From: Aminobacter sp. AP02
GTDB taxonomy: Bacteria; Pseudomonadota; Alphaproteobacteria; Rhizobiales; Rhizobiaceae
NCBI RefSeq assembly: GCF_003148805.1
Contig: NZ_QGGX01000008.1
Coordinates: forward strand, 62,001-126,000
DNA: 64,000 nucleotides
Reading direction: 5' to 3'
Under the pieces are notes generated by a model that was not told the origin of the DNA, did not search any database, and saw only the letters and a program-made list of their open reading frames with translations. This document shows positions 1-9,709 of this stretch, piece by piece. Positions within the stretch are counted from its first letter, which is position 1. The number at the start of each line of letters is the position of its first letter. The translations under genes were made by a program, and so were the position numbers.

Positions 1-364
1 GCGAATAGACGCCGACGCTGTCGATGAACCAGTGCCCGATGGTCCCTTGCTGAAGGACAAGGATCGGCTCGAAGACAGGGTGCGGCGCTTCCTCCTCGGC
101 GAAGGACGGCTCCACGACGTGGCCGATCACCAGGCCTGCAATCTCGCCGTCGACTTCGGCCAGGCTGGCATTCTTCCAGCCGGCGCGGTCGTCGTCGCAG
201 CGCAGCTGGTTGCGGCCGTGTTCAAGCGCAGTCTGCGTCGAACCGTCGAGCACCGCGCCGTACCAGAGCCAGGAAGCAAGGCCGTGCGACGACAGGTCGA
301 CGAGGATGGCAATCTCCGCGGCATCGCGCCGATCGGCCCTGCGGATGATAATGTCGCCCGCCAA
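1..364 (-). CDS. GNAT family N-acetyltransferase (partial, cut by window edge)
   Basis: Reading the minus strand from a TTG at 364 gives 121 open residues beginning LAGDIIIRRADRRDAAEIA. This is the usual opening of a GNAT acetyltransferase (a beta strand, then RxAxxxDAxxI). It continues to WFIDSVGVYS at the window edge, which matches the strand just before the acetyl-CoA-binding loop, so the catalytic C-terminus lies outside. TTG is chosen because a TAG in the same frame lies only one codon upstream, and a GGAG sits 9 nt before the TTG. The TAG is the stop of the SGNH hydrolase gene, so both genes share a frame and are almost certainly cotranscribed. The substrate cannot be told. Confidence 0.75.
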   Translation of the reverse strand, partial: MAGDIIIRRADRRDAAEIAILVDLSSHGLASWLWYGAVLDGSTQTALEHGRNQLRCDDDRAGWKNASLAEVDGEIAGLVIGHVVEPSFAEEEAPHPVFEPILVLQQGTIGHWFIDSVGVYS

Positions 365-367
365 GTT

Positions 368-1006
368 CTAGAGCTCCAGCATCACGCGCACGATGGGCGC
401 TATGGCGTGCCCAATCGCGCGGGTATTTTCGGCATCGAGATGAACGCCATCAAGCGGCGTGGTTTCCGCCACCGATCCGGCATCGAAGAAGCCGCAGCCA
501 ACCTCGTCCGCGAGCGCGGCATAGAGCGGCGCGAGTTCTTTGGAGGCCGCGTCGCCGCCTGCGAACATTTCCTTGAACTCGGCATTGGCTGTACGGCTGA
601 CCACCGGCGGCGAAACCAGCAGAATTCCAGGTGCCGGGTATCCCATACCGTGGTCGTAGGCGCGAACGATCGATACAAGTCGCGCCATGCCTTGTTTGGC
701 CGCCAGCGGATTGCCGTGGATCCACGGCTTCATGTCATTTGCGCCGAGCATGATGACGACTAGATCGAGCGGCGCATGCGTGCCCAGGATCGTCGGCAAT
801 AGCCGTGCACCGTTGCGGTCGGTGGCGGCCAAGCTGTCATCGAAGGCCGTCGTACGGCCGTTAAGGCCCTCGGCGATGACACTGACGCCGTCGCCCAGTT
901 CCTTTTGCAGGACGCTCGTCCAGCGATCCTCGTAGTGATGACGCCCCGGGCCGGCCGCATCATAGCCCCAGGTGAGCGAGTCGCCGTAGCAAAGCACAGT
1001 TTTCAT
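368..1006 (-). CDS. SGNH/GDSL-family hydrolase (arylesterase-like)
   Basis: This is a 212-residue protein starting MKTVLCYGDSLTWGYD. GDSLTWG is block I of the SGNH hydrolases, with nucleophile Ser10. VIMLGANDMK is the block III GxND element, and DGVHLDAEN near the end supplies the catalytic Asp and His. Length and layout match cytoplasmic GDSL lipases/arylesterases; no signal peptide is seen. A longer reading (to 1120) is possible, but its first 38 residues run through the intergenic palindrome and look non-coding. It lies 49 nt after pdhC and 3 nt before the GNAT gene. The natural ester substrate is unknown, and a role in pyruvate metabolism should not be assumed from the position. Confidence 0.85.
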   Translation of the reverse strand: MKTVLCYGDSLTWGYDAAGPGRHHYEDRWTSVLQKELGDGVSVIAEGLNGRTTAFDDSLAATDRNGARLLPTILGTHAPLDLVVIMLGANDMKPWIHGNPLAAKQGMARLVSIVRAYDHGMGYPAPGILLVSPPVVSRTANAEFKEMFAGGDAASKELAPLYAALADEVGCGFFDAGSVAETTPLDGVHLDAENTRAIGHAIAPIVRVMLEL

Positions 1007-1023
1007 GATTGAAGTCCTCGACT

Positions 1024-1044
1024 CCCCTCCCTTGTGGGGAGGGG
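1024..1044. repeat. GC-rich palindrome between pdhC and the SGNH gene
   Basis: The arms CCCCTCCC (1024-1031) and GGGAGGGG (1037-1044) flank a 5-base loop. The stem is perfect for 8 bp and has no T tract, so it does not look like a classic terminator. It resembles the short CCCCTCC-TTGTG-GGGAGGGG type of intergenic palindrome common in rhizobial genomes; that likeness is from memory. I noticed no second copy in this window. Confidence 0.5.
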
Positions 1045-1055
1045 AAATGGGGGAA

Positions 1056-2423
1056 CTACACCAGCATGCCCATCGGGTTTTCGATGAAGCGCTTGAAGGC
1101 CGAGAGAAGCTCGGCGCCAAGCGCGCCGTCGACGGCGCGGTGGTCGGTCGACAGCGTCACCGACATCACGTTGGCGATCTTGATCTCGCCGTTCTTGACA
1201 ACCGCCCGCTCCTCACCCGCGCCGACAGCCAGGATGGTGGCGTGCGGCGGGTTGATGACGGCCGAGAAGTCCTTGATGCCGAACATGCCGAGGTTGGACA
1301 CCGCACTGGAGCCGCCCTGATATTCTTCGGGCTTGAGCTTGCGGTTGCGCGCCCGACCGGCCATGTCCTTCATCTCGTTGGAGATGACCGACAAGGTCTT
1401 GATGTCGGCCTTGCGGATGATCGGGGTGATCAGGCCGCCCGGGATCGACACTGCCACGCCGACATCGGCATGCTTGTGCTTGACCATCGCCTGGTCCGTC
1501 CACGACACATTGGCGTCGGGCACAGCTGTCAGGGCCAGCGCCATCGCCTTGATGATCATGTCGTTGACCGACAGCTTGTAGGCCGGCACGTCGCCCTTTT
1601 CGGTCTTGCGCACCGGAGCCGCAGCGTTGAGCTGGGCGCGAAGCGCCAGCAGCGCGTCGATCTCGCAGTCGAGCGTCAGGTAGAAGTGCGGGATGGTGCT
1701 CTTGGCCTCGACAAGACGGCGCGCGATGGTCTTGCGCATGTTGTCGTGCGGGATGAGCTCGTAGCTGCCTTCTTCGAACAGCTTGAGCACCTGGTCGTCC
1801 GACATGCCCTTGGCAGCAGGAGCCGAAGCCGGCGCACCGGCAGGGGCCTTGGCCGCAGGAGCCGCCGTTGCGCCGCCACCCGAGATCGCGGCCTCGACGT
1901 CGGCCTTGACGACACGGCCATGCGGGCCGGTGCCGGTGACAGCCGAAAGGTCGACGCCGGAATCCTTGGCGATGCGGCGGGCGAGCGGGGATGCGAAGGT
2001 GCGGCCGTCAGCGGCAGAACCGTTGGCAGCAGCGGCGGCAGGCTTTGCAGCCGGAGCAGCGGCAACCGGTGCGGCAGCAGGAGCCGCTGGTGCGGCCGCC
2101 GCGGCAGGTGCTTCCGCCTTGGCAGGCTCTGCCTTGGCCGGGGCGGCATCGCCGCCCTTGGCCGCGGCAGCGACATCCTCGCCGTCGCCGGCAAGAATGG
2201 CGATCAGCGCGTTGACCTTGACGCCTTCGGTGCCGGCCGGAACCAGCAGCTTGGCGACGGTGCCTTCATCGACGGATTCGACTTCCATCGTCGCCTTGTC
2301 GGTCTCGATCTCGGCGATCACGTCGCCGGGCGAAACCTTGTCGCCTTCCTTGACCAGCCACTTGGCCAGATTGCCCTCTTCCATCGTCGGCGAAAGGGCA
2401 GGCATGGTGATATTGATCGGCAT
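1056..2423 (-). CDS. pdhC: Pyruvate dehydrogenase E2, dihydrolipoamide acetyltransferase
   Basis: E2 of the pyruvate dehydrogenase complex, 455 residues, moves the acetyl group from E1 to coenzyme A. Residues 1-80 form one lipoyl domain with the lipoylated Lys43 in [10 protein letters not shown]. An Ala/Pro-rich flexible linker spans about 85-145. A peripheral-subunit-binding domain follows ([17 protein letters not shown], about 145-182). The C-terminal catalytic domain ends with [10 protein letters not shown] (His428, Asp432). The start [17 protein letters not shown] is chosen because that is where the lipoyl fold begins; a far longer open frame upstream only runs through pdhB. It sits 17 nt behind pdhB in the pdhABC operon. 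Confidence 0.97.
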   Translation of the reverse strand: MPINITMPALSPTMEEGNLAKWLVKEGDKVSPGDVIAEIETDKATMEVESVDEGTVAKLLVPAGTEGVKVNALIAILAGDGEDVAAAAKGGDAAPAKAEPAKAEAPAAAAAPAAPAAAPVAAAPAAKPAAAAANGSAADGRTFASPLARRIAKDSGVDLSAVTGTGPHGRVVKADVEAAISGGGATAAPAAKAPAGAPASAPAAKGMSDDQVLKLFEEGSYELIPHDNMRKTIARRLVEAKSTIPHFYLTLDCEIDALLALRAQLNAAAPVRKTEKGDVPAYKLSVNDMIIKAMALALTAVPDANVSWTDQAMVKHKHADVGVAVSIPGGLITPIIRKADIKTLSVISNEMKDMAGRARNRKLKPEEYQGGSSAVSNLGMFGIKDFSAVINPPHATILAVGAGEERAVVKNGEIKIANVMSVTLSTDHRAVDGALGAELLSAFKRFIENPMGMLV

Positions 2424-2440
2424 GGTGTCCTCCCGCCCCG

Positions 2441-3805
2441 TCAGCGATACGTGACTGCTTTGACCGCCTCGATCACTTCGCCGACATTCGGCAGAGCGAG
2501 CTTTTCGAGATTGGCGGCGTAAGGCATCGGCACGTCCTTGCCGGCGATGGTGATGACAGGCGCATCGAGGTGATCGAAGGCGCGCTGCGACACCTGATTG
2601 GCGATGTGGTCGCCGACAGAGGACTGCGGAAAGCCCTCTTCGACCACGATCAGCCTGTTGGTCTTCTTGACCGAGGCGATGATGGTATCGAAGTCGAGCG
2701 GACGGATGGTGCGCAGATCGATGATCTCGGCGTCGATGCCCATGCCGCGCAACTCGGCCTCGGCCTTGATCGCGTAGGTCATGCCGATGCCGAACGACAC
2801 GATGGTGACGTCCTTGCCGGTCTTGTGGATGCGCGCCTTGCCGATCGGCAGCACGAAATCGTCGAGCTTCGGCACATCGAAAGAGTGACCGTAGAGGATT
2901 TCGTTCTCGAGGAAGATGACCGGGTTCGGATCGCGGATCGCTGCCTTGAGCAGGCCCTTGGCGTCGGCTGCCGAGTACGGCATCACCACCTTGAGCCCCG
3001 GAATGTGGCTGTACCATGCGGCATAGCACTGCGAGTGCTGGGCAGCGACGCGGGCAGCCGCACCGCTGGGGCCACGAAAGACGATCGGCGCGCCCATCTG
3101 GCCGCCAGACATGTAGAGCGTCTTGGCTGCCGAGTTGACGATCTGGTCGATCGCCTGCATGGCGAAGTTGAAAGTCATGAACTCGACGATCGGCTTGAGG
3201 CCGGCCATCGCGGCACCGACGCCGACGCCGGCAAACCCGTGCTCGGTGATCGGGGTGTCGACGACGCGACGCGGGCCGAACTCCTGTAGCAGGCCTTGCG
3301 TGATCTTGTAGGCGCCCTGGTACTCGGCAACCTCCTCACCCATGATGAAGACATCCCCATCGCGGCGCATCTCTTCGGCCATGGCATCGCGCAGCGCTTC
3401 GCGCACCGTCGTCGAGACCATTTCGGTGCCGGCGGGGATGTCGGGATCGGCAGCGACTTCGGTCTTCGGAGCAGCCGCGACCGGAGCAGCAGCAGCCGGA
3501 GCAGCGGCAGGTGCCTCGACCTTGGCGGGAGTTGCTCCCTTGCCGATGTCGGCAGCACTTTCGCCGTCCTGCAAGAGCACGGCGATCGGCGTGTTGACCT
3601 TGACGCCTTCGGTACCGGCGGCGATCAGCAGTTTGCCCAAAACGCCTTCGTCGACGGCTTCCACTTCCATGGTCGCCTTGTCGGTTTCGATTTCGGCGAT
3701 AACGTCACCGGCGGCGACCTTGTCGCCCTCGTTCTTCAACCACTTGGACAGATTGCCCTCTTCCATCGTCGGCGAGAGCGCAGGCATGAGAATTTCGATC
3801 GGCAT
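2441..3805 (-). CDS. pdhB: Pyruvate dehydrogenase E1 beta with N-terminal lipoyl domain
   Basis: Beta subunit of the heterotetrameric E1, 454 residues. Unlike most E1-beta proteins it begins with a complete lipoyl domain ([17 protein letters not shown], Lys43 in [10 protein letters not shown]), then an Ala/Pro linker to about residue 125. A transketolase-type pyrimidine-binding domain and C-terminal domain follow ([44 protein letters not shown]). The extra lipoyl domain is a known alphaproteobacterial trait. It is very similar to the one at the start of pdhC, which suggests duplication within the operon. It lies 14 nt after pdhA. Confidence 0.97.
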   Translation of the reverse strand: MPIEILMPALSPTMEEGNLSKWLKNEGDKVAAGDVIAEIETDKATMEVEAVDEGVLGKLLIAAGTEGVKVNTPIAVLLQDGESAADIGKGATPAKVEAPAAAPAAAAPVAAAPKTEVAADPDIPAGTEMVSTTVREALRDAMAEEMRRDGDVFIMGEEVAEYQGAYKITQGLLQEFGPRRVVDTPITEHGFAGVGVGAAMAGLKPIVEFMTFNFAMQAIDQIVNSAAKTLYMSGGQMGAPIVFRGPSGAAARVAAQHSQCYAAWYSHIPGLKVVMPYSAADAKGLLKAAIRDPNPVIFLENEILYGHSFDVPKLDDFVLPIGKARIHKTGKDVTIVSFGIGMTYAIKAEAELRGMGIDAEIIDLRTIRPLDFDTIIASVKKTNRLIVVEEGFPQSSVGDHIANQVSQRAFDHLDAPVITIAGKDVPMPYAANLEKLALPNVGEVIEAVKAVTYR

Positions 3806-3819
3806 GTTCGCGCCCTCCC

Positions 3820-4863
3820 TTAGATCAGAATGTCGGTCCAGAGCTCGGAAGCATCCGGCTCGGGATCGGTCTGGGCGAAGTCAGCGGCGTCAGCCACAAT
3901 GTCGCGAACATCCTTGTCGACCGCCTTGAGATCGTCCTCGCTCGCCCACTTCTTGGCGATGAGGCGTGCCTTGACCTGTTCGATCGGGTCGTGCTCGGAG
4001 CGCATCTTCTGCACTTCGTCCTTGGAGCGGTACTTCGCCGGGTCGGACATGGAGTGGCCGCGATAACGGTAGGTCTCCATCTCGAGGATGATCGGGCCGT
4101 TGCCCGAACGGCACCATTCGGTGGCAAGATCGCCAGCGGCCTTGACCGCGCGCACGTCCATGCCGTCGACCTTGATGCCCGGAATCTTGAAGGAAACGCC
4201 GCGCTGCGAGAAATCGGTCTCGGCCGAAGCGCGCGTAACGGCGGTGCCCATGGCGTAGCGGTTGTTTTCGATGACGTAGATCACCGGCAGCTTCCACAGC
4301 GCGGCCATGTTGAAGCTCTCGTAGACCTGGCCCTGATTGGCAGCGCCGTCGCCGAAATAGGTCACCGAGACATTGGGGTTCTCGCGGTAGCGGTTGGCGA
4401 AGGCCAGACCCGTGCCGAGCGACACCTGGGCGCCGACGATGCCGTGGCCGCCGTAAAAGTGCTTTTCCTTGGAGAACATGTGCATGGAGCCGCCCTTGCC
4501 TTTCGACAAGCCGCCCCGACGCCCGGTCAGTTCCGCCATGACGCCGCGCGCCGACAGACCCATGGCAAGCATGTGGCCATGGTCGCGATAGGCGGTGATC
4601 ATCTGGTCGCCTTCAATCAGCGACATCTGCAGGCCGGTAACAACCGCTTCCTGGCCGATATAGAGATGGCAGAAGCCGCCGATGAAGCCCATGCCGTAGA
4701 GCTGGCCGGCCTTTTCCTCGAAGCGGCGGATCAGAAGCATCTCGCGATAGGCGGCGAGATCCTGTTCCTTGGTAAAATCGACCGGCTTGGGCGTTACCGG
4801 CGCTGATAGGGATTTTGTGTCAGATTTAGATTTGGCAGGCGCTTTTTTGGCTGCGGTGGCCAT
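3820..4863 (-). CDS. pdhA: Pyruvate dehydrogenase E1 alpha
   Basis: Alpha subunit of E1, 347 residues, thiamine-diphosphate-dependent decarboxylation of pyruvate. The first 25 or so residues are a Lys/Ala/Ser-rich tail typical of rhizobial homologues. The core holds [20 protein letters not shown], the cofactor motif [13 protein letters not shown]...IENN, and the phosphorylation-loop-like [16 protein letters not shown]. It is the first gene of pdhA-pdhB-pdhC. A GGGAG stands 5 nt before the ATG. The 174-nt gap upstream holds the promoter and an imperfect palindrome. Confidence 0.97.
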   Translation of the reverse strand: MATAAKKAPAKSKSDTKSLSAPVTPKPVDFTKEQDLAAYREMLLIRRFEEKAGQLYGMGFIGGFCHLYIGQEAVVTGLQMSLIEGDQMITAYRDHGHMLAMGLSARGVMAELTGRRGGLSKGKGGSMHMFSKEKHFYGGHGIVGAQVSLGTGLAFANRYRENPNVSVTYFGDGAANQGQVYESFNMAALWKLPVIYVIENNRYAMGTAVTRASAETDFSQRGVSFKIPGIKVDGMDVRAVKAAGDLATEWCRSGNGPIILEMETYRYRGHSMSDPAKYRSKDEVQKMRSEHDPIEQVKARLIAKKWASEDDLKAVDKDVRDIVADAADFAQTDPEPDASELWTDILI

Positions 4864-4898
4864 GCATCACTCCCTAGTGGCGTCTCTTTGCGGACAAT

Positions 4899-4924
4899 GA
4901 GGAGATCATGCATAATCTCTCCTC
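4899..4924 (-). promoter_or_regulatory. Imperfect palindrome in the pdhA leader
   Basis: GAGGAGA (4899-4905) pairs with TCTCCTC (4918-4924) around a 12-base AT-rich centre that includes ATGCAT. It lies 36 nt before the pdhA start, so it would be in the 5' leader or act as an operator. The rest of 4864-5037 shows no gene. No factor can be assigned. Confidence 0.3.
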
Positions 4925-5037
4925 TCCATGACCGAAACGCTAGCATGTAGAATGACGCCGCGCCATGCGGAAAAATGCATAGCTGGCATGCGGTTAAGCA
5001 CCTAAAAACGTTGGATTTCTTGTTGATTAACTGATCT

Positions 5038-5367
5038 TCAGTTAATGCGACGCTGGGATGGCCGCATTATGGTCAGCTCATCTGCATGGGACATATTGAG
5101 GGCGTTTCGCGCCTGCTCGTCAAGCATGTCCTTCTCCAATGAGCCGTCATGCAACATCTGCACGCGCCGCTCGACAGACATGCGCTGAGCCCTGACAGCA
5201 TCCAGCCGAGCCTGCAGCTCGACCGCGCGCGCTTCGAGCCGGTACTTGGAATAGATGCCGAATTCACCGTGATAGGCATGAAAGCCGAAATAGGACAGGA
5301 ACATCGCCGCCAATGCAGGGACGATCAAGCGCCCGGTTTTTCTCTGCTTGTGCTGGCGTGTCCACAT
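5038..5367 (-). CDS. Septum formation initiator family protein (FtsB/DivIC-like)
   Basis: This is a 109-residue bitopic membrane protein: a short basic N-terminus (MWTRQHKQRKTGR), one transmembrane helix (about 14-30, LIVPALAAMFLSYFGFHAYHG), then a coiled-coil stretch (about 40-75, YRLEARAVELQARLDAVRAQR) and a short tail. This is the layout of FtsB/DivIC, which links FtsQ and FtsL in the divisome. Position between eno and pdhA is conserved in alphaproteobacteria. It is probably transcribed separately from eno, because a strong terminator lies between them. The call rests on architecture and context, since FtsB sequences are poorly conserved. Confidence 0.85.
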   Translation of the reverse strand: MWTRQHKQRKTGRLIVPALAAMFLSYFGFHAYHGEFGIYSKYRLEARAVELQARLDAVRAQRMSVERRVQMLHDGSLEKDMLDEQARNALNMSHADELTIMRPSQRRIN

Positions 5368-5453
5368 GGTCAGAACCTCTTTCAGGTTCTTGTCGCTCCA
5401 TTGTGCTTAATGGACGGTTACGGACAATCCGCCGGAGGCTCCGCGACAACAAA

Positions 5454-5477
5454 AAAGGCGGGAAACATCCCGCCTTT
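5454..5477 (-). terminator. Rho-independent terminator of eno
   Basis: AAAGGCGGGA (5454-5463), loop AACA, TCCCGCCTTT (5468-5477). On the minus strand the 10-bp stem is followed by a T6 run. It lies 24 nt after the eno stop. Confidence 0.85.
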
Positions 5478-5501
5478 CCAGTTCGTCGATTTTTGAAAGG
5501 A

Positions 5502-6884
<1,383 letters not shown>

Positions 6885-7004
6885 TCATCCACCGGATTCA
6901 CTTTCGGCAAAGCGCTGTCACCATAATTCATCCTGCCGGGCAGGCTTTGGCCACACTTTCGGGTAAACTGTGCCTGCGCGGGGCGAAACAGAGGGAGTTT
7001 CGCC

Positions 7005-7127
7005 ATGTCCGAGTTGAGTGGTATCTTGAGTTTGTTTTTCATCGCCGCGGCATTCCTGACCTCTTGCGACAGTCAACCGCCCCCTCAGGGGGCGTCGCAG
7101 GTGCGGATCATTCCGACGCCCAGGTAG
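7005..7127 (+). CDS. Small putative lipoprotein, 40 residues
   Basis: An ATG at 7005 opens 40 codons: a hydrophobic stretch LSLFFIAAAFLTSC, with Cys21 in a lipobox-like L-T-S-C, then a short Pro/Gln-rich tail ending IIPTPR. A strong ribosome site (GAGGGAG) ends 7 nt before the ATG, and a terminator begins 17 nt after the TAG, which supports a real short transcript. Small envelope lipoproteins of this size (entericidin-like) are common in rhizobia. One caveat is that the n-region has no Lys or Arg, unusual for a signal peptide. I do not recognise a named family. Confidence 0.6.
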   Translation: MSELSGILSLFFIAAAFLTSCDSQPPPQGASQVRIIPTPR

Positions 7128-7144
7128 CTGCCGGCACAAAAAAA

Positions 7145-7169
7145 GCCCCGCTACACGCGGGGCTTTTTT
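7145..7169. terminator. Bidirectional terminator between the small lipoprotein and PRC-barrel genes
   Basis: GCCCCGC (7145-7151), loop TACAC, GCGGGGC (7157-7163), then T6 on the plus strand. A seven-A run before the stem gives a U tract on the minus strand. It serves convergent transcripts. Confidence 0.9.
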
Positions 7170-7183
7170 CCAGATGCACAGGC

Positions 7184-7549
7184 TCAGTGCCAGTACGGCT
7201 CGACGTGGTAGTGCTGAAAGGACGCGTCACGTGCCAGGCGACCGTCATCTTCGGTCAATTCGCTGATCGAATAGGCAGGCGCAGCCTTGAGCTGATCCTT
7301 GGAGAACGGGACGACATAGCCGCCGCGGCCCTTGTCGTAGTCCAGCGTTGACCATGGAATGGCGTGGTACTTTTCTCCGATGCCAAGAAAGCCACCGAAT
7401 CCGATGACAGCGAACATGATGCCGTTGGACATCTTGTCGAGCATGACATCTTCTATCGTCCCGATCGTTTCGCCGGCGGTATTGTAAACATTTGTGCCGA
7501 TTACGCGCGATGCGGGGATAGCCTCGGTATGACCGGTATGGGTCGTCAT
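7184..7549 (-). CDS. PRC-barrel domain protein
   Basis: A 121-residue protein with one PRC-barrel domain (about residues 12-85: ASRVIGTNVYNTAGETIGTI, EDVMLDKMSNGIMFAVIGFG, YHAIPWSTLDYD). The C-terminus is polar and ends HYHVEPYWH. There is no signal peptide or membrane segment. PRC-barrel proteins of this kind are abundant in rhizobia, where they are often linked to stress; the molecular role is unknown. It stands alone, with a terminator 21 nt after its stop. Confidence 0.85.
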   Translation of the reverse strand: MTTHTGHTEAIPASRVIGTNVYNTAGETIGTIEDVMLDKMSNGIMFAVIGFGGFLGIGEKYHAIPWSTLDYDKGRGGYVVPFSKDQLKAAPAYSISELTEDDGRLARDASFQHYHVEPYWH

Positions 7550-7642
7550 TATCCTGCTCCTCGTTAGCTGTGGATGCAGGGGTAACGCTCCCTCAAAGCG
7601 TAGGTTCCAAACTTCCTGACGATGCGGGAAGCCGACCAGTGC

Positions 7643-7846
7643 TCAGTCCGTGAGGATGAACGTCACCTTCATGTTGACGCGGTAGGCGACGATCTTGCCG
7701 TTTTCGACGACGACCTTCTGGTCCTGAATCCAGGCACCCTCGACATTCTTCAGGGTCTTGGACGCGCGGGCGATGCCATCTTCAATGGCGTCCTTGAAGC
7801 TCTTTGTCGACGAGGCGGTGATTTCCGTAACGCGGGCAACAGTCAT
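7643..7846 (-). CDS. Dodecin family flavin-binding protein
   Basis: A 67-residue protein, exactly dodecin-sized: MTVARVTEITASSTKSFKDA, then IEDGIARASKTLKNVEGAWI, ending YRVNMKVTFILTD. Dodecins form hollow 12-mers that store and protect riboflavin or FAD. The start is fixed by the ribosome site GGAGGAG 5 nt upstream; the longer open frame to 7930 has no dodecin likeness in its extra 28 residues. It is monocistronic, on the same strand as kdsA, with two hairpins between them. Confidence 0.92.
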   Translation of the reverse strand: MTVARVTEITASSTKSFKDAIEDGIARASKTLKNVEGAWIQDQKVVVENGKIVAYRVNMKVTFILTD

Positions 7847-7929
7847 AGGACTCCTCCTGCCGAAACGCTCAGTCACGGAAGGAAGACTACGCCCAGCACC
7901 TGCCGGGCTCAAGCACCGTAGCAGAGTCA

Positions 7930-7951
7930 CTGCGCGCCAGAAGGCGCGCAG
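7930..7951 (-). terminator. Hairpin downstream of kdsA
   Basis: CTGCGCGCC (7930-7938), loop AGAA, GGCGCGCAG (7943-7951); a perfect 9-bp stem with a tetraloop but no clear U tract. With the next hairpin it probably ends or stabilises the kdsA mRNA. Confidence 0.5.
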
Positions 7952-7960
7952 ATGCAGCTC

Positions 7961-7979
7961 AAGGGCTGTGTTAGCCCTT
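7961..7979 (-). terminator. Second hairpin, overlapping the kdsA stop
   Basis: AAGGGCT (7961-7967) pairs with AGCCCTT (7973-7979) around GTGTT; the loop contains the kdsA stop codon. It forms a tandem pair with the hairpin at 7930-7951. Confidence 0.4.
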
Positions 7980-8804
7980 GGCGATACGGTCGAACGCCAT
8001 CAAGCGCTCGAGCAAGGCCGGCATGTCCTTGAACGGAACCATGTTGGGGCCATCCGATGACGTCGAGTTGTCGGGATCCTCATGCGTTTCGATGAACACG
8101 CCTGCAACGCCAACGGCAACGGCTGCACGCGCCAGCGTTTCGACGAAACGGCGCTCTCCGCCCGAAGTTGCGCCCTGCCCGCCCGGCTGCTGCACCGAGT
8201 GGGTGGCATCGAAGATTACGGGCGCGCCCATGTCGGCCATGATTGGCAGGCCGCGCATGTCGGAGACCAGCGTGTTGTAGCCGAAGGACGTGCCACGCTC
8301 GGTCACCAGCACGTTGGCATTGCCCGAACCGGTGACCTTGGCGATGACGTTCTTCATGTCCCAGGGCGCCAGGAACTGGCCCTTCTTGACGTTGACGACC
8401 TTGCCCGTCTTTGCGGCGGCGATGAGCAGATCGGTCTGGCGGCTGAGGAAGGCCGGGATCTGCAGCACGTCGACCACTTCGCCAACGATCGCGCACTGCT
8501 CTTCGGTATGGACGTCGGTGATGACGGTGACGCCGAGTTCCTTGCGCAGGTCGGCGAAGGCAGGCAACGCCGCGTCGAGACCCGCACCGCGCGTGCTCGA
8601 CAGCGAGCTGCGGTTGGCTTTGTCGAAACTCGACTTGTAGACGAAGCCGATGCCGAGCTTGAGGGTAAGTTCCTTAAGCTTGCCGGCCATGTCGAAGGCG
8701 TGCTGGCGCGATTCGAACTGGCACGGGCCAGCTATCAGCGAAAGCGGCGCATCATTGGCGAAGAGGGTCTTGCCGACCGTCACATTTGCATTCGGCTTGT
8801 TCAT
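7971..8804 (-). CDS. kdsA: 3-deoxy-8-phosphooctulonate (Kdo-8-P) synthase
   Basis: Condenses phosphoenolpyruvate with arabinose 5-phosphate to Kdo-8-phosphate, for the LPS inner core; 277 residues. It shows [52 protein letters not shown] and [12 protein letters not shown]. Cys28 in AGPC stands where metal-dependent (class II) KdsA enzymes have their metal-binding Cys and the metal-independent class has Asn, so this enzyme is probably metal-dependent. It overlaps the upstream VOC gene by 4 nt (ATGA). Confidence 0.97.
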   Translation of the reverse strand: MNKPNANVTVGKTLFANDAPLSLIAGPCQFESRQHAFDMAGKLKELTLKLGIGFVYKSSFDKANRSSLSSTRGAGLDAALPAFADLRKELGVTVITDVHTEEQCAIVGEVVDVLQIPAFLSRQTDLLIAAAKTGKVVNVKKGQFLAPWDMKNVIAKVTGSGNANVLVTERGTSFGYNTLVSDMRGLPIMADMGAPVIFDATHSVQQPGGQGATSGGERRFVETLARAAVAVGVAGVFIETHEDPDNSTSSDGPNMVPFKDMPALLERLMAFDRIAKG

Positions 8805-9661
8805 CTCTGTTCCTCGAATATGAAAATAGCACCCTGCCCCGGTGCCGCAGGTACCACCAGGCGCTTGCCGTCTAGATCGTACTCGATGGCGTGCCTTGCA
8901 AGGAGCGCATGCGCTGCTGCCAGGTCGTCGACGGCAAAGACGATGGCGTCGAGCTGGATGTTGCTGGCGTCCGTCTTGGCGCCAACGACGAAGTCGGCAT
9001 TAGCGAGCGGCACCTTGAGGCCACCGGAGATGCCTTCTGCCTTGCTGCGCGCAATCGTCGCCAGGTAGGCGGCAGCTGCCGAAGTGCCGGCGCTTGCGTG
9101 GATGGCCAGCATGCGACGCACGCCATTGGCATGGACCTCCAGCGCGCTACGGTCAACCTTGGGTGCATTGGCGCGCTCGCAACCGAAGAAGAAGGCGCCG
9201 TCCGCATTGTCAGGCTCTGCCGTGAAGGCAAGCCGGAACGAGGCAATGTCGGCGCGGCCGCTGGCATCGACGAACGGCCGGCAGAAATCGAGGCGCGGAC
9301 CGGCGGAGACGCCTGCCTTGACGAATTCGCGGTGGTCGGCGTCAGCTTCGTCGGCGGCGAAAACGACAGCGGAAAAGCCCTCGTCCCCATGGGCTGCGCG
9401 GAAAGAGCGGTCGCGAGCCACGAAGACGTTGTTTTCCGAGACGGCACGATCCGCAGCCAAGGCGTCACCGACAGCCAGCGGCTCCATGAAGGTGCCGTCG
9501 CCAAGGTAGATGCAGCAATTGACCGTACCGAAGGGGTGCACGCCCTCTGGTGACACGGTGAAACCAAGCGAAGACAGGCGCGCGCGCGCAACAGCCAGGC
9601 TTACGGTCGGCAAGACGACGTGATCGAGGGCGCGGGGCCCACTCTGGACATTGTTGGTCAT
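8801..9661 (-). CDS. VOC/glyoxalase-like domain protein
   Basis: A 286-residue cytoplasmic protein. [20 protein letters not shown] and [20 protein letters not shown] are the first beta-alpha-beta module of a vicinal-oxygen-chelate fold. A second module appears near the end ([20 protein letters not shown]). It resembles the glyoxalase-like domain family found next to kdsA in rhizobia. The 4-nt overlap with kdsA implies coupled translation, but no LPS function is known. The reaction and metal use cannot be told from sequence. Confidence 0.75.
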   Translation of the reverse strand: MTNNVQSGPRALDHVVLPTVSLAVARARLSSLGFTVSPEGVHPFGTVNCCIYLGDGTFMEPLAVGDALAADRAVSENNVFVARDRSFRAAHGDEGFSAVVFAADEADADHREFVKAGVSAGPRLDFCRPFVDASGRADIASFRLAFTAEPDNADGAFFFGCERANAPKVDRSALEVHANGVRRMLAIHASAGTSAAAAYLATIARSKAEGISGGLKVPLANADFVVGAKTDASNIQLDAIVFAVDDLAAAHALLARHAIEYDLDGKRLVVPAAPGQGAIFIFEEQR

Positions 9662-9709
9662 GAGCCAGCGCTGTGCCTCAATTCAGCGATTTTCGCAAGG
9701 AGAAGCCCC

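Noticed and set aside
1024-1044. CCCCTCCC/GGGAGGGG palindrome as a rho-independent terminator of pdhC
   Set aside because: No T tract follows on either strand; kept only as a palindromic element.
1005-2522. 505-codon open frame on the plus strand opposite pdhC
   Set aside because: Its Gly/Arg-rich middle is the complement of the Ala/Pro linker of E2.
1056-3029. Long form of pdhC extending into pdhB
   Set aside because: The extra 202 residues are pdhB read in another frame; the lipoyl domain marks the true start at 2423.
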